Of a DNA stretch of 64,000 nucleotides, positions 45,368 to 54,820 are shown one piece after another. How positions within the stretch are numbered: position 1 is the first letter of the stretch; every line of letters starts with the position of its first letter. Origin of the DNA: Telmatospirillum siberiense (GTDB taxonomy: Bacteria; Pseudomonadota; Alphaproteobacteria; Rhodospirillales; Magnetospirillaceae); contig NZ_PIUM01000002.1 in the NCBI RefSeq assembly GCF_002845745.1, positions 1 through 64,000 on the forward strand, in the 5' to 3' direction. The position numbers and the translations under genes were made by a program. The notes below the pieces were generated by a model. That model saw only the letters and a program-made list of their open reading frames with translations, had not been told where the DNA came from and ran no database searches.

Positions 45368-47188
45368 ATGGAATCTCCTGTGAGAGTCGCCGATTACGTT
45401 TTTTCCTTTGTTGCGGAACAAGGGGTTTCAACCGTCTTCCTCGTTCCCGGTGGCGGAGCCATGTTTCTGGCCGACGCGGCCGGTCTCGCCAAGGGCGTCG
45501 ATTTTGTTCCCAATCATCACGAACAGGCATCTTCCATTGCCGCCGAGGCCTATTCCCGAATCAACGGGACCTTGGGCGTGGCGGTGGTGACCACCGGGCC
45601 GGGTGGGACAAACGCCATCACGGGCGTGGCCGGGGCTTGGATCGAATCCGTTCCGATGCTGGTGATTTCCGGTCAGGTCAAACGAGCCGACCTGAAGGGT
45701 GATACAGGTGTCCGCCAGATCGGCCCCCAAGAGGTTGACATCGTGTCATTGGTTCGACCGATTACCAAATATGCGGCGACCGTCATGGACGCGGGGGACA
45801 TTCGCTATCATCTCGAAAAGGCCGTCCATTTGGCGACTTCCGGTCGCCGAGGGCCGGTTTGGGTGGACATTCCTCTGGATATCCAGGCGGCGACGGTCGA
45901 TGGGGCGACGTTGCGGCCGTTCGTGCCCGAAGTCGTGGCAAAGCCAGATCTGTCCAAGGCGGCGGACGAGATCATCGACCTGCTGAACCAGGCGGAGCGG
46001 CCGTTAATCTTGGCCGGACATGGTATTCGTCTGGCGGGGGCGGCCGAGACGTTTCGTCAGTTGTATGAGGCGCTGCAGATCCCGGTGGTGGCCACTTGGA
46101 ATGCCATGGATCTGATCCCCGCCTCGCATCCGTTGAGTGTTGGCAAGCCTGGAACCGTGGCGCTGAGAGCCCCCAATTTCGCGGTGCAGAACTGCGACCT
46201 TCTGATCGGCATCGGCGCCCGTTTCGACAATGTGGTGACCGCATTCAATCCGGCTCGCTTCGGCAGAGATGCGCGCAAGGTGGTGGTGGACGTGGATCCG
46301 GCGGAGTTGGCCAAGTTCACGCATCACATTGATTTGAAAGTGGAGGCGGACGCGGCGGCATTGATCGGCGCGCTGCTTGAAAGGCGTTCCCGGATCAAAG
46401 CGCGAGATCGTTCTCCGTGGCTTGCCCGGTGCGCAGAATGGAAGCGGCGCTACACCGTCAATGACGGCAAGCCGTTTCCGACTTCGGGGGCGATCAGCCA
46501 CTATCACCTGATGCAAATCCTGTCCGAGGAGATTCCGGAAGATACCCTGGTGGTTACCGGCAGTTCGGGACTGGCCGTCGAGGTGTTCTATACCGTTTTC
46601 CAGAACAAGCCGGGGCAGCGGGTTTTTCTGACCTCGGGTTTGGGGGCCATGGGCTACGGGTTGCCGGCGATGATCGGTGCGGGCGTCGCCAATGGCCGCA
46701 AACCGTTCGTCGGTGTCGAGAGCGATGGAAGCCTGCAAATGAATCTGCAGGAGTTGGCGACGCTGAAGGCACAGAATCTGCCGGTGCGCATGTTTGTCGT
46801 CAACAACAACGGTTATGCTTCGATCCGTAACACTCAGCGTAACTATTTCGACGGGCGCTATGTGGGGACAGGACCCGAAGGCGGTCTGTTCATCCCTGAT
46901 ATCGTCGCCGTTGCCAATGCCGTTGGTATTCCTGCCTCCAGTGTCAGCGATGTCGCCGATCTCAGGAGCGCTGTGCGGCGCACTCTGGAGCAGACCGGGC
47001 CTGTGCTGCTGGACGTGCGAGTGATGAACGACGAGAGTCTCTGGCCTAAGTCGGCGGCATTGCCACAGCCGGATGGCTCCATGCTGTCGATGCCTTTGGA
47101 GGATATGTCTCCCTTGTTGCCGCGCGCCGAGTTGCGAGCTCAGATGCTGGTACCTTTGGCCCCCGAATCGGAAAAGGTGCGCGACTGA
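45368..47188 (+). CDS. Thiamine-diphosphate enzyme, acetolactate-synthase-like (YerE-like candidate)
   Basis: A 606-residue TPP enzyme with the three-domain acetolactate-synthase layout: PYR domain with GGGAMFLADAAGL and the catalytic glutamate in NHHEQASSIAAEAYSRI (Glu52), a central domain (RPLILAGHGIRLAGAAETF), and PP domain with GLGAMGYGLPAMIGAGVANGRKPFVGVESDGSLQMNLQELATL, where GDGS is replaced by SDGS. The usual acetolactate-synthase operon partners are missing; instead it neighbours CDP-deoxysugar genes. YerE of Yersinia is a TPP enzyme that attaches a two-carbon unit from pyruvate to a CDP-4-keto-3,6-dideoxyhexose, so a branched-sugar role is plausible. It starts 3 bases after the NeuB-like gene. 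Confidence 0.87.
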   Translation: MESPVRVADYVFSFVAEQGVSTVFLVPGGGAMFLADAAGLAKGVDFVPNHHEQASSIAAEAYSRINGTLGVAVVTTGPGGTNAITGVAGAWIESVPMLVISGQVKRADLKGDTGVRQIGPQEVDIVSLVRPITKYAATVMDAGDIRYHLEKAVHLATSGRRGPVWVDIPLDIQAATVDGATLRPFVPEVVAKPDLSKAADEIIDLLNQAERPLILAGHGIRLAGAAETFRQLYEALQIPVVATWNAMDLIPASHPLSVGKPGTVALRAPNFAVQNCDLLIGIGARFDNVVTAFNPARFGRDARKVVVDVDPAELAKFTHHIDLKVEADAAALIGALLERRSRIKARDRSPWLARCAEWKRRYTVNDGKPFPTSGAISHYHLMQILSEEIPEDTLVVTGSSGLAVEVFYTVFQNKPGQRVFLTSGLGAMGYGLPAMIGAGVANGRKPFVGVESDGSLQMNLQELATLKAQNLPVRMFVVNNNGYASIRNTQRNYFDGRYVGTGPEGGLFIPDIVAVANAVGIPASSVSDVADLRSAVRRTLEQTGPVLLDVRVMNDESLWPKSAALPQPDGSMLSMPLEDMSPLLPRAELRAQMLVPLAPESEKVRD

Positions 47189-48009
47189 TGGCTGGCGATG
47201 GAGTGCTTTTGTCCGATTATCTGGATCCTGGGCACCCCTTGCTGAGTTTGTCGCGGACTCTGGACTGGCCAAGTCTGATCGCCGACGCCTCTCGATTTTC
47301 CAAGTCGGGGCGACTGATGCTTGGTCTTTATTTATTGTCGATTCAGCGTGGCTTGTCCGATCGGGCGCTTTGCGAAGCTTGGCCCGAAAATCCCTATTTC
47401 CAGGCCTTCTGCGGCGAGACGGTTTTTTGCCGTCAGCTGGACGTGACGCCGGAGGAGATGGAGGATTGGCGGCGATCCGCCGGTGCGGCAAACCTGGAGT
47501 CCTGGGCGGCCATCGTGGCGTCGGGAGACGGAGAGGACGGGGCGCGCACGTTCGTAATAGACGTGGATGGAGTGGTCGCCACATTGACACCTGGCAACGA
47601 CTACCGGCGGGCGCGGCCTCTTCCCGACGTGATCGCCGCCATCAACCGATTATATCGGCGAGGTCATCGCATCGTGATGCTGACAGCGCGTGGCTCGGCG
47701 ACCGGTCTATCATGGGAGGATGTGACCCGGGAGCAGTTCGAGCGCTGGGGCTTGCTCTATCATGAATTGCGGTTCGGCAAGCCGGCAGCGGACTATTACG
47801 TCGACGATCGGCTCATCGGGGTGGAAATGTTGTGCGCCATGTCGCTGGGCCGGCGGTTTCCCCCAAGCACCCTGGCGCCCCGGTTGAGTGAGGCCGACCT
47901 TGCCAGCGAGCATGAGGATGCCGTCATTGGTGTCTGTGGCAACGGAGCGCATGGTGCTCCCGGTGGCGTGGAAAACGAGAAGGCCGGATCTGCAAGGATA
48001 ATCGGATGA
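47188..48009 (+). CDS. Chimera of IS5-type transposase N-terminus and HAD phosphatase
   Basis: A 273-residue protein with two unrelated parts. Residues 11-115 (YLDPGHPLLSLSRTLDWPSL, GRLMLGLYLLSIQRGLSDRA, LCEAWPENPYFQAFCGETVF, then MEDWRRSAGAANLESW) align with the N-terminal domain of IS5-family (DUF772) transposases, whose hallmark is LMxGLxxLxxxxxLSDxxVxxxWxENPYxQxFCG. The DDE catalytic domain is absent. From about residue 120 a small HAD domain follows with DVDGV (Asp125, Asp127), LTARG, FGKPAADYYVDDR (Lys198, Asp206, Asp207), a family common in capsule and sugar loci. Start and stop overlap neighbours by 1 and 4 bases, so it is a stable operon member, not a mobile element remnant sitting by chance. 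Rest of the C-terminus is unassigned. Confidence 0.8.
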   Translation: MAGDGVLLSDYLDPGHPLLSLSRTLDWPSLIADASRFSKSGRLMLGLYLLSIQRGLSDRALCEAWPENPYFQAFCGETVFCRQLDVTPEEMEDWRRSAGAANLESWAAIVASGDGEDGARTFVIDVDGVVATLTPGNDYRRARPLPDVIAAINRLYRRGHRIVMLTARGSATGLSWEDVTREQFERWGLLYHELRFGKPAADYYVDDRLIGVEMLCAMSLGRRFPPSTLAPRLSEADLASEHEDAVIGVCGNGAHGAPGGVENEKAGSARIIG

Positions 48010-49112
48010 TTTCTCGCGAGTTCTGGCGCGGAAAGCGGGTTTTTCTGACCGGGCACACCGGATTCAAGGGCAGTTGGCTGTCGTTGTGGCTGACCTCTCT
48101 GGGTGCGCAGGTTTCAGGTTATGCGTTGGCTCCACCCACTAACCCGTCGCTGTTCGAATTGGCTCGTGTCGATGGACTGGTCGATCACCATGTGGGTGAT
48201 ATCCGCGACCTCCCCTTTCTGCAGGCTGTTTTGCGGCAGGCTAATCCGGATATCGTGATTCACTTGGCGGCGCAACCTTTGGTGCGCCTTTCCTACGCTC
48301 AACCGGTGGATACCTATGCCATCAATGTCATGGGCACGGTCAATCTGCTCGAGGCGGTGCGCAATTGCGGCGGCATACGCGCGGTGATTTGTGTGACAAG
48401 CGACAAGTGCTACGAAAATAGAGAGTGGGATTGGGGCTATCGGGAAAACGATTCCATGGGGGGGAGTGATCCTTACAGCGGAAGCAAAGGCTGTGCCGAA
48501 CTGGTGACGGCGTCCTACCGCGCCTCCTTTTTTCCATCGGATCGTCATGCCGAACATGGCGTGGCCGTGGCGTCGGCGAGAGCGGGTAATGTGATCGGTG
48601 GCGGGGACTGGGCCGCCGACCGGCTTGTCCCGGATCTGATGCGCGCGTTGATTGCGCGGCAGCGTCCGCTGTTGCGCAATCCGCATTCGGTGCGGCCGTG
48701 GCAACATGTGTTGGATCCCTTGGCCGGCTATTTGATATTGGCGCAGCATCTCTTCCCAGAGGGAGGAGGCGCCTTCGCGGAGGGCTGGAATTTCGGGCCG
48801 TCCGAGGATGACGCTTGGCCGGTGAACCGGCTGACCGATCGGCTTTGCGCTTTGTGGGGCGGGGATTGCTCGTGGGATGCCTCGGGTTCGCCGCAGTTGC
48901 GGGAAGCCGGGACGTTGAGACTCGATTGCGCCAAGGCGCGTCACCGGTTGGGGTGGGGACCGACGTGGCGGCTGTCCGATGCCCTGGCCGAGGTCGTCGC
49001 CTTCAACAAGGCGTTGCTGGATGAGGCCGACATGCGCGAAGTGGCCTTTAAGCACATTGCCCTTTTCGAAAGCGGGCAGACATGCGCCGAGGAAGTTCTA
49101 TCCTTGGCGTAA
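48006..49112 (+). CDS. rfbG: CDP-glucose 4,6-dehydratase
   Basis: A 368-residue extended SDR enzyme that converts CDP-glucose to CDP-4-keto-6-deoxyglucose. It shows the nucleotide-binding VFLTGHTGFKGSWLSLWL (typical RfbG/DdhB opening, GxxGxxG), VIHLAAQPLVRLSYAQPVDTYAINVMGT, the catalytic VTSDKCYENREW and YSGSKGCAEL (Tyr and Lys), RAGNVIGGGDWAADRLVPD and WNFGPSEDDAWPV. Length is normal. It overlaps the preceding HAD/transposase-like gene as ATGA (48006-48009), and precedes rfbF and rfbH, so the first three steps of CDP-3,6-dideoxyhexose formation are encoded in order rfbG-rfbF-rfbH. Confidence 0.96.
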   Translation: MISREFWRGKRVFLTGHTGFKGSWLSLWLTSLGAQVSGYALAPPTNPSLFELARVDGLVDHHVGDIRDLPFLQAVLRQANPDIVIHLAAQPLVRLSYAQPVDTYAINVMGTVNLLEAVRNCGGIRAVICVTSDKCYENREWDWGYRENDSMGGSDPYSGSKGCAELVTASYRASFFPSDRHAEHGVAVASARAGNVIGGGDWAADRLVPDLMRALIARQRPLLRNPHSVRPWQHVLDPLAGYLILAQHLFPEGGGAFAEGWNFGPSEDDAWPVNRLTDRLCALWGGDCSWDASGSPQLREAGTLRLDCAKARHRLGWGPTWRLSDALAEVVAFNKALLDEADMREVAFKHIALFESGQTCAEEVLSLA

Positions 49113-49131
49113 CGGGGAAGGAGACAAGAAT

Positions 49132-49902
49132 ATGAAAGCCGTTATCCTGGCGGGGGGGCTCGGGACGAGGCTCGCAGAGGAAACCTCGCTTCGGCCGAAG
49201 CCTATGGTGGAAATAGGCGGAAAACCAATTCTTTGGCATATCATGAAAATATACTCTGCTTATGGTGTAAATGATTTCGTGATATGCCTTGGCTATAAAG
49301 GATATATGGTCAAGGAATATTTTTCTAATTATTTTACACATAACTCTGATATAACGATAGATCTTAACAGTAACAATATTAATATTCATCATAAGTCTGT
49401 TGAGCCCTGGCGTGTGACCTTGGTGGACACCGGGGAGTCTACGCAGACGGGTGGCCGAGTGCGACGGGTTCGCCATCATCTCCAGGACGAAGAAGCCTTC
49501 TGCCTGACCTATGGCGATGGCGTGGGCGACATCGATATCGGTGCGCTGATGGCTTTCCATAAGCGGCATGGGCGGCTGGCGACTGTTACCGCCGTAAGGC
49601 CGCCAGGCCGTTTTGGCATGCTTGACTTGGAAGGGGATCGGGTGACCCGCTTCAATGAAAAGCCCATCGGGGATGGCAGCTGGATCAATGGCGGATTTTT
49701 CGTTCTCTCGCGCGATGTGATCGATCTGATCGCCGGCGACCAGGAACCCCTGGAGGATTTTCCTCTGCGGACGTTGGTGGCGCGGGATCAGTTGCGGGCG
49801 TTTTTGCATGACGGCTTTTGGCAGCCGATGGATACCCTGCGGGAAAAGAACCTGTTGGAAGATTATTGGGCCTCGGGTTGCGCGCAATGGAAATGCTGGT
49901 GA
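49132..49902 (+). CDS. rfbF: Glucose-1-phosphate cytidylyltransferase
   Basis: A 256-residue nucleotidyltransferase making CDP-glucose from CTP and glucose 1-phosphate: [92 protein letters not shown] and [18 protein letters not shown] match RfbF closely, and length is typical. GGGAAGGAG precedes ATG 49132. Codons from about 49215 to 49400 (residues about 28-90) are strikingly AT-rich, while both flanks within the same gene are GC-rich, suggesting a recombinant segment. The protein appears intact. Confidence 0.96.
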   Translation: MKAVILAGGLGTRLAEETSLRPKPMVEIGGKPILWHIMKIYSAYGVNDFVICLGYKGYMVKEYFSNYFTHNSDITIDLNSNNINIHHKSVEPWRVTLVDTGESTQTGGRVRRVRHHLQDEEAFCLTYGDGVGDIDIGALMAFHKRHGRLATVTAVRPPGRFGMLDLEGDRVTRFNEKPIGDGSWINGGFFVLSRDVIDLIAGDQEPLEDFPLRTLVARDQLRAFLHDGFWQPMDTLREKNLLEDYWASGCAQWKCW

Positions 49903-49924
49903 GCCCGAGGGAAAAGGAGCGGCG

Positions 49925-51265
49925 ATGTCGGTGACGACGGTGGAAAGCGAAACCCGAGACGAGGCGGAGGCTCTTCGGGAACAGATCCTGGCACTGGCCG
50001 AGCGTTATCATGCCTTGACGCACGCGGTGCCTCCTTTCGTTCCTGGGCAGATGCCGGTCCAGGTTTCCGGCAAGGTGATGAGCGCAGCCGACATGCGGAA
50101 CCTGGTGGACGCGTCGTTGGATATGTGGCTGACCGCCGGACGTTTTTCGGATCGCTTCGAGAAGGCGTTCGCTGCCGTTTGCGGCTTGAAGCATGCTCTG
50201 CTGGTCAATTCCGGCTCATCGGCCAACCTGCTGGCGGTTTCGGCGCTGACCTCGCCCGATCTCAAGGATCGGCGTCTTACCTCGGGCGACGAAGTGATCA
50301 CCGTTGCCGCAGGATTTCCCACCACCGTGAATCCTATCCTGCAGAACGGGGCCGTTCCTGTCTTCATCGATGTCGACATCCCGACGTACAATGCCGACGT
50401 TTCCCTGCTGGAACAGGCTGTGTCATCTCGTACTCGTGCGGTGATCTTCGCTCATACGCTAGGGAACCCGTTCGATCTGGCGGCGGTGCGGGCTTTCTGC
50501 GACCGTCATGGCCTTTGGCTGATCGAAGACTGCTGCGATGCTCTCGGAGCCCGTTATGACGGCCGTAAGGTCGGGACTTTTGGCGACATTGCAACTTATA
50601 GCTTTTATCCTGCCCATCACATCACCACCGGAGAAGGCGGGGCGGTGGCGACCAATAGCGGTCCTTTGAAGCGTGTTCTGGAAAGTCTGCGGGATTGGGG
50701 GCGCGACTGCTGGTGCCCTCCGGGCAAGGACAATACTTGCCGGCGCCGTTTTTCCACCCAAAAAGGGCAGCTGCCCAGCGGATATGATCATAAGTATATA
50801 TATAGTCATGTTGGCTACAATCTGAAAGCTACGGATCTGCAGGCGGCAGTCGGATTGTCGCAGTTGGATCGTCTGGATGAATTCATCGACGCACGTCGCA
50901 CCAATTTTGCTGCGTTACGTCAGGGGTTGACTGACCTCGAGGACATCCTGATCCTGCCCCAAGCCACAGCCAATGCTGACCCGTCCTGGTTCGGTTTTCC
51001 CATCGCGGTGCGTCGCGAGGCGCCACTGACCCGTTACCAACTGGTGACCGGCTTGGATCAGCGCCTCATCGGCACCAGGCTTCTGTTCGGAGGAAATCTT
51101 CTGCGTCAGCCGGCTTACGCCGGCGTGGCTCATCGGGTGGTGGGCTCGCTGGAGCGTTCGGATTTCGTCATGGAGCAAGTGTTCTGGATCGGAGTGTTCC
51201 CGGGCCTGGACCGGTCTCGGATCGATTACGTGATTGAATCGCTCCACACCTTGTGTGGCCGTTAA
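49925..51265 (+). CDS. rfbH: CDP-4-keto-6-deoxyglucose 3-dehydrase (E1)
   Basis: A 446-residue PMP-dependent iron-sulfur enzyme. The usual active-site Lys of aminotransferases is replaced by His231 in [16 protein letters not shown], the diagnostic feature of RfbH/AscC E1. Cluster cysteine candidates are in [12 protein letters not shown] and [42 protein letters not shown] and [22 protein letters not shown]-type landmarks complete the match. It removes the C3 hydroxyl from CDP-4-keto-6-deoxyglucose and needs a reductase (E3, DdhD/AscD type), which is not in the window. GGAG is 6 bases before ATG 49925. Located directly after rfbF. Confidence 0.95.
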   Translation: MSVTTVESETRDEAEALREQILALAERYHALTHAVPPFVPGQMPVQVSGKVMSAADMRNLVDASLDMWLTAGRFSDRFEKAFAAVCGLKHALLVNSGSSANLLAVSALTSPDLKDRRLTSGDEVITVAAGFPTTVNPILQNGAVPVFIDVDIPTYNADVSLLEQAVSSRTRAVIFAHTLGNPFDLAAVRAFCDRHGLWLIEDCCDALGARYDGRKVGTFGDIATYSFYPAHHITTGEGGAVATNSGPLKRVLESLRDWGRDCWCPPGKDNTCRRRFSTQKGQLPSGYDHKYIYSHVGYNLKATDLQAAVGLSQLDRLDEFIDARRTNFAALRQGLTDLEDILILPQATANADPSWFGFPIAVRREAPLTRYQLVTGLDQRLIGTRLLFGGNLLRQPAYAGVAHRVVGSLERSDFVMEQVFWIGVFPGLDRSRIDYVIESLHTLCGR

Positions 51266-51404
51266 GTTTGAGCGGCCTCCGCTTGGTGGTTTGGTCGATT
51301 GGCTGCGCCGGTCGGGACAGCAGGCGAGGGAGGGGCGGACATGACGGAGTTCCGTCCCCTGTAATGTTCCGGGGTATGCATCAAAGATTGATTGGGGAAA
51401 GACG

Positions 51405-51902
51405 ATGACGTTCGCAGAGGCCATTGCGGTACTTGATCGTGCCGTGCCCGATCCGAGCAAAGGGTTGCCCGACGAGGTATTCTATTACATCAGCCGGACA
51501 ACTCCCCTGCTGAACGTGGATCTGCTTATCAAGGATGAGACGGGGCGCACTCTATTGTCCTGGCGGAATGATCAATATTGCGGGGCCGGTTGGCATATAC
51601 CGGGAGGTATCGTCCGCTTCAAGGAAACCATGGAAACGCGCCTTTTGAAGGTGGCCGAGCGCGAGATTGGGCGTCCTGTCGATTTTGATCCGGTGCCCAT
51701 CAAGATTACCGAGATGCTGCATCCGGAGCGGGCCAACCGCAGCCATTTCGTTTCATTTCTGTTTTCCTGCCATCTATCCAGCGATTTCGTGCCCAGCAAT
51801 GCGGGATTGTCGCCGGGAGACGTTGGTTTCCTCGAATGGCACAAGGGCTGTCCTGATTGTCTTATCCGGTATCATCAGTTGCATTACGGGGCGTTTATTT
51901 GA
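51405..51902 (+). CDS. Nudix hydrolase of GDP-mannose mannosyl-hydrolase type
   Basis: A 165-residue protein with a modified Nudix box: GGIVRFKETMETRLLKVAEREIG, lacking the standard REUxEExGU spacing, as in GDP-mannose mannosyl hydrolase (WcaH/GMM), which releases GDP and a sugar. Other matches are LLNVDLLIKDETGRTLLSWRNDQYCGAGWHIPGG, TEMLHPERANRSHFVSFLFSC and the C-terminal LEWHKG. Members of this group are found in LPS and capsule clusters. The gene starts 139 bases after rfbH and may share its transcript; its exact sugar nucleotide substrate cannot be told from sequence. Confidence 0.8.
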   Translation: MTFAEAIAVLDRAVPDPSKGLPDEVFYYISRTTPLLNVDLLIKDETGRTLLSWRNDQYCGAGWHIPGGIVRFKETMETRLLKVAEREIGRPVDFDPVPIKITEMLHPERANRSHFVSFLFSCHLSSDFVPSNAGLSPGDVGFLEWHKGCPDCLIRYHQLHYGAFI

Positions 51903-52248
51903 TTCCCGAATTGAGTTCGAGGGCGTGCGCGGATCGGAGGGAGTCAGGGAAGGCCTCGACGGAAGGTCCCCGGCGGTCCAAGACGAAAAACCGCTGGGGC
52001 TCGCCATGTTCATTTTCGGCGAGATCAGGCCGTCGGAAATTCGATGATGATTTTGAATGAGCGTGGTGATGGAAACATTCGTCCGCTTTTTCCAATCAAC
52101 GAGATAATTGGATTTTGTCTTCAAATCAAATTAACCACGTAATTGCCGAAGCTTACTGTTAGCTGGTATCTAGTCCATATTTTTCTGGTGTCGCGGTTGG
52201 CGATATCGGCGCTGGCGATTTCCCGCCGCGTATCTTTGCGGAGCGATA
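51903..52248. other. Intergenic region before the HAD-like gene
   Basis: This 346-base stretch has no convincing gene. Short open frames on both strands lack ribosome sites and family likeness. The part 52040-52200 is AT-richer and probably holds the promoter of the 52249 gene, but I could not identify its boxes; GGAG stands 7 bases before the start. Confidence 0.45.
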
Positions 52249-54699
52249 ATGATGACTGCCGAAATGGTCCAGCTGTCGGATGGATTGATTTTCAAGAAGG
52301 GCATCTCGACCGTCTCCTTCGCGCTCTTTGGCACGTTGCTGCTCCGCCGGTGCGTGAGCGTCGAAGGCGTCTACGAGCGGACTCTCCATTACGCTCCCGT
52401 TCCCGAGCGCATGAAGCAGTTGGGCGAATCCTTTATTCAGCATCGCACGCTGGCGCAGAATATGCTGCGCATCAATCGCAAAGGGGGGGGCGTGTTGGGG
52501 GGCGTCTCCATGGTGTCCGGCGTTTCCATCGAGGCGATCTACAATCATTTCGCCGTTCATGCGCTCAATCTGCCGCGTTCCATCCGGCCCGCCCTCGTCG
52601 AAGCGGAATTGAAGGCCGAACAGGAGCTCTGCTTCATCAATCCGGACATTTTGGGGCTCTATCAGGAGGCGCGACGGCTTGGACGCCGGGTCGGCATCGT
52701 CGCCGAGTCTCACTGGTCTCCCGAGCAGGTGCGGACGCTGTTGCGGGCGGTGGCGCCCGATCTGGTCTTTGATTTTGTCTATACCTCGGCGCAGCCCGAG
52801 GCTGTGGAGGCTGGGGGGCTCTTCAAGCTTTTTCGGGCGTCCGAGGGCTTGAAGCCCAGCAAGGCCGTTCATATCGGCATCGATGAGGATACCGTCGAAC
52901 AGCAGATGGCCGGTATAGCTTTGATCCCCTATGAGTTGCCTGCCGACCCATGGGGGGGGCACTCCAAGCGGGAAGAGGCCGCGGCAAGGCTGCTTGCCAT
53001 GTCGGATCGCGGATTCAACTGGCGGCTCGACGGAGGTTTGCGGCTGATGCGCAGGTTGGCTTTGGCCAAGGTGCAGCCCGCTTCCCCTCACCATGCCGTC
53101 GGCGCCGCCGTGCTTGGGCCGGTCATGGCTGGTTTCCAGCGCCATATCGAGCGACGGTTGGCCGAATTGGCCGGGCCGGGGCGCCGGATCAAGGTGCTGT
53201 TTCTGGCTCGCGATGGCTATCTGCCCATGCGGATGTGGAGCGCGTCCGGCGCCGGCCGGGCGGAGTATGTCGAAATCAATCGCCGCATCGCCATGATCGC
53301 CGGCGCCGAGGGCGAGGGGGGGCTGGAAACCGTGCAGGGGCTGATCGCCTCCATGCCTTTCGTCAGCGCGTCCGGTGTCGAAGACTTCTTCAAGATCAAG
53401 CTGCCTGCCAAGGTGAAGGCCTTTTTCGCCGAGCAGGAGGACAACGTCTCTCCGGGTGATAAGTTCGCGGCGGCCATTCCCCGTCTAATGGGGCGCAAGA
53501 CCCTCAAGAAGCTGAGCGAAAATTTGCGGGCCGCCCTTCTCGATTATCTGCGGGTCAAGATCGATGATCTGGAGAGCTGTACCGACATGGTGTTGGTCGA
53601 TATCGGCTATACCGGCAATATACAGAAGGGCCTGCGCCGGGTTTTCAATGTCGAGGGACGGAAAATTCGTCTGCATGGCATCTATCTGATGCCACATGGC
53701 GAAAGCTTCGTCGAATTGCCTGACGAAGATACGGTCAGCGGTTATCTCGACGACACGGTGATGAGCCCCGGGGCCAAACGGGCCTTGATGCGCGATGCGC
53801 CGCTGATCGAGGAGTTCTGCTGCGCTCCGGTCGGCTCGGCGCGTAGCTACGATAAGGGGCGGGAGGTCCGGGAGGTCGACGTGCGTCTTCCGCAGGAAAT
53901 CTCCTTCTGCCTGGAAATGCAGGATGAATGCGTCCGTTATTTCGATGCCTATCGCGACGTCGTGAAGCGTTTCGGCGTCGATCCAATGGAGGATTTCGAG
54001 ACTTATCGTGTCTGGACGGCGGCCATTCTCAGTCGTTTCGTCATGATGCCGAACGGTCTTGAATGCCAAACCTTCGGTCCGCTGCTGCATGATGTCAGTC
54101 TCGGTTCCAGGGCCTTGATCGCCACCATCACTACGGCCGATATCAAAAACCTGATGGGGACGCTGCCGTTCCCCGCCGTGTGCAGTATTCATCATCCGCC
54201 GGTCTGGTTGGGGGGGAGCCTGGCCGCCTACAGTGCCGCCGCCGGCTTCTGTTACGCGGCGACCGGCTTCGGTCTGGGGACCGATGATTTCTTCGGCGAC
54301 GTCGAGGTGGGGGCGTTCGAGGCGACGATCATCAAGGAGGAGCGGGCGGTGCCGATCCCCGTACCGGCCTCGCTGACCCCCTTTGGTGATTTGCGATTGC
54401 GTATTCCCGTTCTTAATAAGGACGGGGACAGCGTTGTCGCCCTTCCCTTGAAGGGGCCCTTGTCTCGCGGTGTGGTGCGGTCCTTGATCTTGCAGGGCGG
54501 CGCCGATATCACCGAGGCGACCACCACCCGCTATGGAGAACCTCAGCCCATCGAGACACTGCAGGCCCTCGGGGCAATGTTGGACGGTACTTTTTTTCAC
54601 GCCGTTCAGCCGGAAGCCTATTTGTTGTTGAGCATTCCGGCATTCAAGCAGACCGTCAGCGTATTGACTGTCCTGATCACTCCGCTGTTCGACAATTGA
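52249..54699 (+). CDS. Large HAD-like protein with missing nucleophile (COG5610 type)
   Basis: An 816-residue relative of the protein at 29613-31040. The opening VSFALFGTLLLRR corresponds to HAD motif I, but the nucleophilic Asp is Ala25 and the second Asp is Gly28, so phosphatase activity is unlikely. Later parts include GRRVGIVAESHWSPEQVRTLL, KAVHIGIDEDTVEQQMAGIALIPYELP, KVLFLARDGYLPMRMW and MVLVDIGYTGNIQKGLRRV (the group's second-half landmarks). The C-terminal 250 residues (ETYRVWTAAILSRFVMMPNGLECQ, then VCSIHHPPVWLGGSL) are unassigned. No membrane spans. It is the last gene of the island; the role may be structural or regulatory in glycan assembly. A weak CCCGC/GCGGG hairpin (54707-54720) follows. 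Confidence 0.75.
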   Translation: MMTAEMVQLSDGLIFKKGISTVSFALFGTLLLRRCVSVEGVYERTLHYAPVPERMKQLGESFIQHRTLAQNMLRINRKGGGVLGGVSMVSGVSIEAIYNHFAVHALNLPRSIRPALVEAELKAEQELCFINPDILGLYQEARRLGRRVGIVAESHWSPEQVRTLLRAVAPDLVFDFVYTSAQPEAVEAGGLFKLFRASEGLKPSKAVHIGIDEDTVEQQMAGIALIPYELPADPWGGHSKREEAAARLLAMSDRGFNWRLDGGLRLMRRLALAKVQPASPHHAVGAAVLGPVMAGFQRHIERRLAELAGPGRRIKVLFLARDGYLPMRMWSASGAGRAEYVEINRRIAMIAGAEGEGGLETVQGLIASMPFVSASGVEDFFKIKLPAKVKAFFAEQEDNVSPGDKFAAAIPRLMGRKTLKKLSENLRAALLDYLRVKIDDLESCTDMVLVDIGYTGNIQKGLRRVFNVEGRKIRLHGIYLMPHGESFVELPDEDTVSGYLDDTVMSPGAKRALMRDAPLIEEFCCAPVGSARSYDKGREVREVDVRLPQEISFCLEMQDECVRYFDAYRDVVKRFGVDPMEDFETYRVWTAAILSRFVMMPNGLECQTFGPLLHDVSLGSRALIATITTADIKNLMGTLPFPAVCSIHHPPVWLGGSLAAYSAAAGFCYAATGFGLGTDDFFGDVEVGAFEATIIKEERAVPIPVPASLTPFGDLRLRIPVLNKDGDSVVALPLKGPLSRGVVRSLILQGGADITEATTTRYGEPQPIETLQALGAMLDGTFFHAVQPEAYLLLSIPAFKQTVSVLTVLITPLFDN

Positions 54700-54820
54700 G
54701 CGAATTCCCGCAGCGGCGGGATGTTGCCTGAGGTGGTCTTTCAGTAATAACTCGTCCGCCTAAAATATAAAAATTCGATAAAAATTTTAAGTTTATTTGT
54801 GGGGGCGCCCCTCCTCGTCA

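Noticed and set aside
51895-52095. Minus-strand frame containing GEPQRFFVLDRRGPSVEAF in the gap after the Nudix gene
   Set aside because: It looked like a possible remnant of a mobile or enzyme gene, but there is no ribosome site and no family I can name.
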